Made by a program: the position numbers and the translations under genes
Shown: piece after piece, positions 1-5,687 of the stretch
How the letters are laid out: every line of letters begins with the position of its first letter
How positions within the stretch are numbered: the first letter of the stretch is position 1
Origin: Clostridia bacterium
GTDB lineage: Bacteria > Bacillota_A > Clostridia > Oscillospirales > Acutalibacteraceae
DNA length: 6,951 nucleotides
Assembly (NCBI GenBank): GCA_017445685.1
Contig: JAFSTS010000140.1
Location: forward strand, 1 to 6,951
Direction of reading: 5' to 3'
Notes under the pieces: generated by a model
Database searches by the model: none
The model's input: only the letters and a program-made list of their open reading frames with translations
Told to the model about the DNA's origin: nothing

Positions 1-791
1 ACTTTGAAAATGTGTGCGAACACACTCAAACAGTTTTAAAACCCTTCACAATGGGCACTTTAAATCTGCCCCGTTCTTCAAAATCGGGAAACACGATCTA
101 TTCCGACAAGCGACTGAAAATGGAATTTCGCGTATCAAACGGCGAAAGAAGGATCATCTGCGATTTTCTCAACTTCAAGGACGGCAAAAGACTCACCGCC
201 GACATCAGGCTCAAGCAGCCCGATATGGACAGTATGGTGATCGCCACTCCCTTCAAGGAGAAAAAGACGGCTTTTTACTACAACCAGAAAATCAACTGCA
301 TGAAAGCGGAGGGTTATGTCAATTTCGACGGAAAAGACTATGTTTTCAACCCCGAAACAGACTACGGAACGCTTGACTGGGGCAGAGGGGTCTGGACATA
401 CGACAACACATGGTACTGGGGCTCAGGCAACACAACGATTAACGGCAAGCCGTTTGGCTTCAACATCGGTTATGGTTTCGGAGACACGAGACTTGCAAGC
501 GAAAATGTGATTTTTTACGACGGTAAAGCTCACAAATTTGACGATGTAAAATTCAATATTCCCTCATCCTCCTACACTGACAAATGGACATTCACTTCTT
601 CCGACGGAAGATTTGAAACCGTATTCGAGCCGATAATCGACAGAGCGGCAAAGATTGATTTGAAGTTTATTCTTTCAGATCAGCATCAGGTCTTCGGCAG
701 AATGAGCGGCAGAGCCATTCTCGACGACGGAACTCCGATAGACTTCAAAGATGTTGTTTGCTTTGCGGAAAAAGTTCACAATAAGTACTAA
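1..791 (+). CDS. DUF2804 family protein, 5' end outside the window
   Basis: The frame is open from the left edge (bases 3 onward read F-E-N-V-C-E-H) and stops with TAA at 789-791. The GTG at 12 is an internal Val codon, not a start: it has no ribosome binding site, and the preceding residues fit the family. About 262 residues are visible, against roughly 330 usual for the family, so the N-terminal quarter is missing. The sequence matches DUF2804 from memory: PFTMGTLNLP near the start, a Trp/Tyr/Gly-rich block (DWGRGVWTYDNTWYWGSG, bases about 369-422), GFNIGYGFGD, and a tail DQHQVFGRMSG...CFAEKVHNKY. It is predicted to be a soluble, beta-rich protein; I see no signal peptide or membrane segment in the visible part. 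Its biochemical role is not established and I do not assign one. It lies 18 bases before prmA and probably shares a transcript with it. Confidence 0.85.
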   Translation, partial: FENVCEHTQTVLKPFTMGTLNLPRSSKSGNTIYSDKRLKMEFRVSNGERRIICDFLNFKDGKRLTADIRLKQPDMDSMVIATPFKEKKTAFYYNQKINCMKAEGYVNFDGKDYVFNPETDYGTLDWGRGVWTYDNTWYWGSGNTTINGKPFGFNIGYGFGDTRLASENVIFYDGKAHKFDDVKFNIPSSSYTDKWTFTSSDGRFETVFEPIIDRAAKIDLKFILSDQHQVFGRMSGRAILDDGTPIDFKDVVCFAEKVHNKY

Positions 792-796
792 GAGGC

Positions 797-804
797 AGGT
801 GGAG
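797..804 (+). promoter_or_regulatory. ribosome binding site of prmA
   Basis: AGGTGGAG lies 5 bases before the ATG at 810, in the 18-base gap after the DUF2804 stop. It supports this ATG as the start and translation from a shared transcript. Confidence 0.75.
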
Positions 805-809
805 TAAGT

Positions 810-1736
810 ATGGACTGGACAGAAGTTATTGTTACAATCAACGCCGATGATATCGAAAGAGCTGAAAGCATTGCTCAGATGGTCGTGCCTTACGGGATAT
901 ATGTTGAAGATTACAGGACGCTCGAAGAAGAAGCGTGGGAAATTGCAAATATTGACCTTATCGACGAGGAGCTTCTTAACAAGGACAGGACGAAGGGGCT
1001 TATACATATTTATATTTCCCCTGAGGAAAATCCTGCCGAGGCTGTCGCTTTTTTGAGTGAAAGACTAAACGGCGAAAATATCGCGCACACGGTCGACACA
1101 ACCGAGTGTAAGAATGAAGACTGGGAAAACAATTGGAAGGATTATTTCAAGCCTATCAAAATCGGAGAAAAACTGCTCATTCAACCCGACTGGCTTGAAA
1201 CCGAAAACGAAGACAACAGAGCTGTTTTGAGAATCGAGCCGGGTCTTGCATTCGGCTCAGGCACTCACGAGACGACAAGACTTTGTCTTCAGACTCTTGA
1301 AAAATACATAAACAGCACAACGAAAGTGCTTGATTTGGGCTGCGGAAGCGGAATACTTTCAGTCGCTTCACTTCTTTTGGGGGCAGAAAGCGCAACAGGA
1401 GTTGACATCGACAAGCTCGCCGTCAAAACGGCAAATGAAAATGCTGAAAGAAACGGCATTGACAAAAGCAGGTATTCTTTTATTCAGGGCAATCTGACGG
1501 ACAAGGTCAGCGGAAAATTTGATGTCATAGTTGCAAACATCGTTGCAGACATAATCATCCTCTTTACAAAAGATGTTGCCGATTATCTTGCAGACGGCGG
1601 AGTGTTCATCACCTCGGGAATTATCGAAATACGAGAGGCCGAAGTTCTTGCCGCCTTTGAAGAAAACGGATTTGAGGTCATTGCGCGGCATGAGCTTCAC
1701 AACTGGCTGTGCTTTGAAGTGAAGAAAAATTCATAA
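810..1736 (+). CDS. prmA: ribosomal protein L11 methyltransferase (PrmA)
   Basis: This 308-residue cytoplasmic enzyme uses S-adenosylmethionine to methylate amino groups of ribosomal protein L11. Length and architecture are normal for PrmA: an N-terminal L11-recognition domain (about residues 1-100), a linker with the family block NNWKDYFKP (107-115), then a Rossmann-fold methyltransferase domain. The domain opens with EPGLAFGSGTHETT (143-156), a PrmA hallmark. The SAM-binding motif I is VLDLGCGSG (173-181), the acidic end of strand 2 is GVDID (197-201), and IVANIVAD (240-247) stands in the position of the catalytic N-x-x-[AY] motif. The ATG at 810 has a good ribosome binding site. The gene often sits next to dnaJ or rsmE in Firmicutes; here its left neighbour is a DUF2804 gene. 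No terminator is visible after its stop, so transcription may run into the hydrolase genes downstream. Confidence 0.97.
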   Translation: MDWTEVIVTINADDIERAESIAQMVVPYGIYVEDYRTLEEEAWEIANIDLIDEELLNKDRTKGLIHIYISPEENPAEAVAFLSERLNGENIAHTVDTTECKNEDWENNWKDYFKPIKIGEKLLIQPDWLETENEDNRAVLRIEPGLAFGSGTHETTRLCLQTLEKYINSTTKVLDLGCGSGILSVASLLLGAESATGVDIDKLAVKTANENAERNGIDKSRYSFIQGNLTDKVSGKFDVIVANIVADIIILFTKDVADYLADGGVFITSGIIEIREAEVLAAFEENGFEVIARHELHNWLCFEVKKNS

Positions 1737-1765
1737 GTCAAATTATATAAAATTATTAAATATTG

Positions 1766-1835
1766 TCCCGGTATTTTGGATTTTTGTTGACAATAATTAT
1801 GAAATATTGTACAATAAAACTACAAAATTCCGGGA
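1766..1835. repeat. 13-bp inverted repeat flanking the hydrolase promoter
   Basis: Left arm 1766-1778 (TCCCGGTATTTTG) and right arm 1823-1835 (CAAAATTCCGGGA) are complementary at 12 of 13 positions (mismatch 1772/1829) and enclose a 44-base segment with the whole promoter. The right arm includes the GGGA of the Shine-Dalgarno site. A transcript starting at the internal promoter would contain only the right arm. A read-through transcript from prmA would contain both arms and could fold to hide the ribosome binding site. A second reading is an invertible promoter segment, but no recombinase is in the window. Confidence 0.6.
1787..1815 (+). promoter_or_regulatory. sigma-A promoter of the tandem hydrolase operon
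   Basis: TTGACA (1787-1792), a 17-base spacer and TACAAT (1810-1815) give a near-consensus promoter, with transcription expected to start near 1822. The -10 lies inside a perfect 10-base palindrome ATTGTACAAT (1806-1815), and AAATATTGT is repeated directly at 1758-1766 and 1802-1810. These could be regulator contacts. Confidence 0.8.
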
Positions 1836-1837
1836 GG
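1832..1837 (+). promoter_or_regulatory. ribosome binding site of hydrolase copy A
   Basis: GGGAGG lies 7 bases before the ATG at 1845 and fixes the start. Its first four bases belong to the right arm of the inverted repeat at 1766-1835. Confidence 0.8.
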
Positions 1838-1844
1838 TTTTTTT

Positions 1845-3302
1845 ATGATTATCTTTTCAAAAATCCTATCTCTTATCATCTCGCTGATCATCCCTACCTT
1901 GCCGGCAGCGTCAGTCATCGGCTTTGGCGGTTACGAGCCAATCATGGCAACGCAGAGGGAATACAAATTTGATATCGACAGGCTCAACATCGGCGGCTAC
2001 GGATACAATCTCCGATACAGTGACGAGGAGCATTTTGCTCAGATCAAGGAAGCCGGACTCGATTTTCTTGTTACACGTGTAAATGACGCTTTGCTTGACT
2101 ACTGCGACGAAAACGATATCGGTATCGTTGCGCATAATCTTAACACAAACGGCGGATACATCTGGAGATTTGATCCCAATCCCGTTTTAAACCTGACAAA
2201 AGAAACATTTAAGGACAGGGATTGCCTTTGGGGCGACAGCATAATTGACGAGCCTTGCTCGACGGTTTTTGATAACGTCGCAAAAGCAGTTGATCACTAT
2301 TACAGCCTCGGCACAAAAACTCTTCCGCTTGTAAATCTTCTTCCCAACTATTTCAATGAAGAACAGGCAGGCTTCAGTTATCCTGAGTTTACAGACTTCC
2401 AGAAAAAGCTTCAGGAAAGACTTCGTTCAACTCAGATGAGAAAAGAGCTTGTTCCGATAATTACGAAAGATAATGAGAAGCTGTACGATCAGTTTGCTCT
2501 TACAAGTTACTGCACGAATGAATATTTTGACCTTTACAAGCAATATGTTTCCTGCTACATCAGCAAGGTCGACACAGATGTTATATGCGTTGACTATTAT
2601 CCGCTCTTTAACGGAGACACTACAAATGCTTTCTGGCTCAACTGCCTTGATGTGCTTGCGGAAGCCTGCCGCGAAACAGGCAGAAAGCTCTGGGTCATTA
2701 CTCAGGCTTGCGGCGCAGACCCGGACTCTGCCTACGAATCCTATGGCGCAAGAGTTCCCGACAATGTTGAAGATATGCGTTATCAGAACTATATTTCACT
2801 TTCCTTCGGCGCCAAAGCGATAATTTACGCTTGCTACAGCTCAGGCTGGTGGGATCCTGCCGCATGGCTCGTTGACCAAAACGGAAACAAAACGAAAACA
2901 TTCGACGCTGTTCAGCAGGCAAATTCCGAGATGGCTTTGTTTGCCGACCTTTACGCCGATTATGATCATCTTGGCGCATTCTGCAAAAACGGTCACAACG
3001 CAGACCCGGCGCACTATTATTCTTATCTTTCGCCTGTCAGCCGCGAGGACAGAGGTTGTGTGATCGACTCTGACGATCATATTCTTGCAGGCTGCTTTAA
3101 AGCAAAGGACGGAAACTCCAGAGCATATACATTTGTCAATATCAACGGCAAATACATCGGCTCAAATGCTTATTTGAATGTCACATTTGACGAAGGCGAG
3201 AAGATAACCGTCTATCAGAAAGGTGTTGCAACTGTTGTTGAAGGAAACACTCTTTCGCTCAAGCTCAACTGCGAAGAAGGCGTTTTTGTAACGGTCGAAT
3301 AA
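1845..3302 (+). CDS. putative secreted glycoside hydrolase, copy A
   Basis: The 485-residue protein starts with a hydrophobic stretch (about residues 2-24, ILSLIISLIIPTLPAAS) that reads as a signal peptide or uncleaved anchor. Its positive charge is low: only Lys6 precedes the core. No LPXTG motif is present. Residues about 45-380 look like a TIM barrel of the large glycoside hydrolase clan A: an early EEHFAQIKEAG helix, GDSIIDEP (130-137) with Glu136 as candidate general acid, VDYYPL (249-254), KLWVITQACG (281-290) and a late SLSFGAKAIIYACYSSGWW (318-336), the type of segment that closes such barrels. The second catalytic carboxylate is not obvious; Glu298 or Glu309 are candidates only because copy B keeps them. 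Residues about 395-485 form a beta-rich C-terminal domain. I cannot name a GH family or substrate. Copy B follows 21 bases downstream. Confidence 0.8.
   Translation: MIIFSKILSLIISLIIPTLPAASVIGFGGYEPIMATQREYKFDIDRLNIGGYGYNLRYSDEEHFAQIKEAGLDFLVTRVNDALLDYCDENDIGIVAHNLNTNGGYIWRFDPNPVLNLTKETFKDRDCLWGDSIIDEPCSTVFDNVAKAVDHYYSLGTKTLPLVNLLPNYFNEEQAGFSYPEFTDFQKKLQERLRSTQMRKELVPIITKDNEKLYDQFALTSYCTNEYFDLYKQYVSCYISKVDTDVICVDYYPLFNGDTTNAFWLNCLDVLAEACRETGRKLWVITQACGADPDSAYESYGARVPDNVEDMRYQNYISLSFGAKAIIYACYSSGWWDPAAWLVDQNGNKTKTFDAVQQANSEMALFADLYADYDHLGAFCKNGHNADPAHYYSYLSPVSREDRGCVIDSDDHILAGCFKAKDGNSRAYTFVNINGKYIGSNAYLNVTFDEGEKITVYQKGVATVVEGNTLSLKLNCEEGVFVTVE
1881..2110 (+). repeat. 5' near-identical tract, copy A
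   Basis: This tract pairs with 3381-3610 at an exact offset of 1500 bases. I count 5 mismatches in 230 bases (1913, 1940, 2021, 2076, 2077). Identity falls sharply after 2110. On the left side it stops at 1881: the 18 bases before it differ at many positions. It encodes the end of the signal segment and the first barrel elements. Confidence 0.95.
3093..3302 (+). repeat. 3' near-identical tract, copy A
   Basis: This tract pairs with 4575-4784 at an offset of 1482 bases. I count 3 mismatches in 210 bases (3167, 3251, 3267). It encodes the C-terminal beta-rich domain and ends flush with the stop codon; the bases after the two stops are unrelated. Confidence 0.95.
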
Positions 3303-3312
3303 AAAGTATTGT

Positions 3313-3316
3313 GAGG
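3313..3316 (+). promoter_or_regulatory. ribosome binding site of hydrolase copy B
   Basis: GAGG, within GTGAGGT, lies 7 bases before the ATG at 3324, inside the 21-base gap after copy A. No promoter or terminator fits in this gap, so the two copies are read as one operon. Confidence 0.7.
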
Positions 3317-3323
3317 TAATAAT

Positions 3324-4784
3324 ATGGCTTTTTATAATATTCTTCTTAAAGTTATCCAGAGCATTTTATCGCTCATTTTATCGCTGATCATCCCTACCTT
3401 GCCGGCAGCGTCGGTCATCGGCTTTGGCGGTTACGAGCCGATCATGGCAACGCAGAGGGAATACAAATTTGATATCGACAGGCTCAACATCGGCGGCTAC
3501 GGATACAATCTCCGATACAGCGACGAGGAGCATTTTGCTCAGATCAAGGAAGCCGGACTCGATTTTCTTGTTACAGATGTAAATGACGCTTTGCTTGACT
3601 ACTGCGACGAGAACGGTATCGGTATCATTGCTCACGGTTTGAATGCAAACGGCGGATGGATCTGGGACTTTGATCCCAATCCTGTTTTGAACCTCACGAA
3701 AGAGTCTTTCAAAAACAGACCTTGCCTTTGGGGTGACGGCATCATAGATGAACCATGTACGTCCGTATATGACAACGTTGCCAAAGCAGTTGATCACTAT
3801 TATTCTCTTGACACAAAGACTGTTCCTCTTGTAAATCTTCTTCCGTACTATTTGAACGAGGAACAGGCAGGATTCCCGTATGAAAATTTAACCGAATTTC
3901 AAGAAGAAGTTCAGGTCAGAACAAGAGCAACTGATTTCAGAACAAAATTTGTGCCAATCGCAACTTACGAAAACGAAGAACTTTACAACAAGTTTGCAAC
4001 GGCAAACTATTCAACTAATAAAATGTTGGCTTTGTATAAGAAATACGTTTCTATGTATATCAGCAAGGTTGACACAGATATTGTTTGCGTTGATATTTAT
4101 CCTTTGTCAACGAATGATACTTCGGGAGCATATTGGCTCAATAATCTTGACATTCTTGCTGAAGCATGCCGTGCAACAGGCAGAAAACTCTGGGTTATCA
4201 CTCAAGCGTGCGGTGGAGACGCATATGAGGCAAGATACTGCGACAATCCCGAAGACATCCGCTATCAGATGTATATTTCCCTTTCATTTGGCGCAAAATC
4301 GATAATACACGCCTGTTACAGTTCCGGCTGGTGGGATAATGAGGCTTGGCTCGTAAACAAAAAAGGTAAAAAGACCGATACGTACTACGCTGTTCAGAAA
4401 GTCAATAAAGAGGTTTCGTCTTTTGCCGACCTTTATGCAAATTACGATAATATCGGCACGTTCTTCAAAAACGGACATGGTGCTGATGCAACAAACTATT
4501 ATGCCTATCTTACACCGATAAGCCGTGAAGACAGAGGTTGCGTTATCGACAGCGAAGACCACATCCTTGCCGGATGCTTTAAAGCAAAGGACGGAAACTC
4601 CAGAGCATATACATTTGTCAATATCAACGGCAAATACATCGGCTCAAACGCTTATTTGAATGTCACATTTGACGAAGGCGAGAAGATAACCGTCTATCAG
4701 AAAGGTGTTGCAACTGTTGTTGAAGGAAACACACTTTCGCTCAAGCTCGACTGCGAAGAAGGCGTTTTTGTAACGGTCGAATAA
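3324..4784 (+). CDS. putative secreted glycoside hydrolase, copy B (tandem paralogue)
   Basis: The 486-residue paralogue of copy A has the same plan: N-terminal hydrophobic signal or anchor (about residues 3-30, 7 residues longer than in A), a TIM-barrel-like core with GDGIIDEP (Glu143 as candidate general acid), VDIYPL in place of VDYYPL, KLWVITQACG, the SLSFGAKSIIHACYSSGWW segment, and a beta-rich C-terminal domain. It lacks 6 residues of copy A in the loop after ITQACG, a region expected near the active site. Asp85 replaces Arg78 of copy A inside an otherwise matching LVTxVNDALLDYC block. The ends are almost identical to copy A at DNA level while the core is clearly diverged, so the two proteins probably share localisation and C-terminal binding but may differ in substrate. 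The family and substrate are not assigned; a non-catalytic role cannot be excluded for either copy. The gene closes the operon and is followed by a hairpin terminator. Confidence 0.8.
   Translation: MAFYNILLKVIQSILSLILSLIIPTLPAASVIGFGGYEPIMATQREYKFDIDRLNIGGYGYNLRYSDEEHFAQIKEAGLDFLVTDVNDALLDYCDENGIGIIAHGLNANGGWIWDFDPNPVLNLTKESFKNRPCLWGDGIIDEPCTSVYDNVAKAVDHYYSLDTKTVPLVNLLPYYLNEEQAGFPYENLTEFQEEVQVRTRATDFRTKFVPIATYENEELYNKFATANYSTNKMLALYKKYVSMYISKVDTDIVCVDIYPLSTNDTSGAYWLNNLDILAEACRATGRKLWVITQACGGDAYEARYCDNPEDIRYQMYISLSFGAKSIIHACYSSGWWDNEAWLVNKKGKKTDTYYAVQKVNKEVSSFADLYANYDNIGTFFKNGHGADATNYYAYLTPISREDRGCVIDSEDHILAGCFKAKDGNSRAYTFVNINGKYIGSNAYLNVTFDEGEKITVYQKGVATVVEGNTLSLKLDCEEGVFVTVE
3381..3610 (+). 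repeat. 5' near-identical tract, copy B
   Basis: This is the partner of 1881-2110, with 225 of 230 bases matching. Three of the five differences are silent; the other two sit together in one codon and give Asp85 here against Arg78 in copy A. Confidence 0.95.
4575..4784 (+). repeat. 3' near-identical tract, copy B
   Basis: This is the partner of 3093-3302, with 207 of 210 bases matching. Two differences are silent; one changes Asn475 of copy A to Asp in the last strand region. Confidence 0.95.
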
Positions 4785-4802
4785 ACCTTTTGATGAAATT
4801 GA

Positions 4803-4834
4803 TCCCGGCAGAAAATCTGTCGGGACTTTTTGTT
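4803..4834 (+). terminator. Rho-independent terminator of the hydrolase operon
   Basis: TCCCGGCAGA (4803-4812) pairs with TCTGTCGGGA (4816-4825) around an AAA loop, with one G-U pair in a 10-bp stem. It is followed by CTTTTTGTT. It starts 18 bases after the stop of copy B. Confidence 0.92.
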
Positions 4835-4861
4835 GACATTTAGGGAAATAAAAGATATAAT
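4833..4861 (+). promoter_or_regulatory. perfect-consensus sigma-A promoter of the deacetylase
   Basis: TTGACA (4833-4838), a 17-base spacer and TATAAT (4856-4861) match the consensus at all 12 positions with ideal spacing. The -35 overlaps the end of the T-tract of the preceding terminator. Transcription should start near 4868, giving a leader of about 24 bases. Confidence 0.9.
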
Positions 4862-4877
4862 CTTTTTAACATCGCAA

Positions 4878-4883
4878 AAGGAG
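4878..4883 (+). promoter_or_regulatory. ribosome binding site of the deacetylase
   Basis: AAGGAG lies 8 bases before the ATG at 4892 and settles the start. Confidence 0.85.
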
Positions 4884-4891
4884 TTTTATAA

Positions 4892-5593
4892 ATGATACAC
4901 GGCAAGAAAAAAGCAATAACTTTCAGCTACGATGACGGAACTGTGCAGGACATAAGATTCATAGAGCTTTTGGACAAATACGGCTTAAAATGTACATTTA
5001 ACCTCAATTCAATGCTTCTGGGATTGCCCGGACAACTTTTGAGAGAAGACAGAATCGTCTGTCACGATAAGGTAAAAGCCGAAGATGTAAAATCAATATA
5101 CGAAGGTCATGAGGTTGCTGTGCACACGCTCACACACCCTATGCTGCCCGAAATTCGTGATGAGAGCACCATTATACGACAGGTTGAAAAAGACAGGCTT
5201 GAGCTATCCGAGCTTGCAGGATATGAAGTCGTCGGTATGGCTTATCCCGGCGGAGGCGTCAATTTTGACGAGCGCGTTGCGGACATAATTAGAAAGAATA
5301 CCGGCGTTAAATACGCGCGAACTACAGTTCCTACATATAATTTTGATCTTCAGAAGGATCTGTTTGTCTTTAAACCCACGATCCATCATCACAACAACTG
5401 GGAAAAGCTTTATGAACTCGGTCAGCAGTTTGTTGAGCTTGAAGAAAAAGAAGATCAAATCTTTTATATATGGGGTCACACTTTTGAATTTGATATTGAC
5501 CCTGAAAGCTGGAATCGTATGGAAGAATTTTTCAAAATCATTTCCGGCAAAGACGATATATTCTACGGCACGAACAAAGAGGTGCTTCTGTAA
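4892..5593 (+). CDS. CE4 (NodB-type) polysaccharide deacetylase, cytoplasmic form
   Basis: This 233-residue protein belongs to carbohydrate esterase family 4, metal-dependent enzymes that remove N- or O-acetyl groups from sugars. Motif 1 is FSYDDG (11-16), with Asp14 as likely base and Asp15 as metal ligand. Motif 2 is HTLTH (78-82), giving His78 and His82 as metal ligands. The usual RxPY motif 3 appears as AYPGGG (117-122), a variant without the Arg. Further conserved blocks are YARTT (141-145), HHHNNW (165-170) and YIWGHTFEFD (192-201), where His196 may serve as the catalytic acid. The length covers little more than the bare NodB domain. There is no signal peptide or membrane segment: the protein begins MIHGKKKAITFSYDDG, so it probably acts in the cytoplasm on a small acetylated sugar or precursor, not on mature peptidoglycan. 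It forms its own unit between a perfect promoter and a terminator. The substrate is unknown. Confidence 0.9.
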   Translation: MIHGKKKAITFSYDDGTVQDIRFIELLDKYGLKCTFNLNSMLLGLPGQLLREDRIVCHDKVKAEDVKSIYEGHEVAVHTLTHPMLPEIRDESTIIRQVEKDRLELSELAGYEVVGMAYPGGGVNFDERVADIIRKNTGVKYARTTVPTYNFDLQKDLFVFKPTIHHHNNWEKLYELGQQFVELEEKEDQIFYIWGHTFEFDIDPESWNRMEEFFKIISGKDDIFYGTNKEVLL

Positions 5594-5598
5594 AGAAT

Positions 5599-5630
5599 AA
5601 AGCCTGCAAGCGAAATGTTGCAGGCTTTTT
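5599..5630 (+). terminator. Rho-independent terminator between convergent genes
   Basis: AAAGCCTGCAA (5599-5609) pairs perfectly with TTGCAGGCTTT (5618-5628) around an 8-base loop, followed by a T-run ending at 5630. It begins 6 bases after the deacetylase stop. The A-rich left flank (AAAGAATAAA) gives a weaker T-rich tail on the minus strand, so it may also stop transcripts of the convergent DUF4428 gene, which ends 58 bases to the right. Confidence 0.92.
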
Positions 5631-5687
5631 GCTATAAAAACTTTCTATCAAATTGTCAATTGATCGCCCGGAGTTTTATCTGTTTGC

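Noticed and set aside
12..14. GTG as start of the DUF2804 gene
   Set aside because: The frame stays open to the window edge with family-like residues, and there is no ribosome binding site; the gene is cut by the window.
1845..4784. Composite mobile element bounded by the near-identical tracts
   Set aside because: The tracts are internal parts of coding genes, with no transposase, terminal inverted repeats or target-site duplications.
5631..5659. Minus-strand promoter-like TTGACA-N17-TATAGC after the DUF4428 gene
   Set aside because: It would start transcription directly into the terminator hairpin at 5599-5628, and the -10 is poor; most likely chance in AT-rich DNA.
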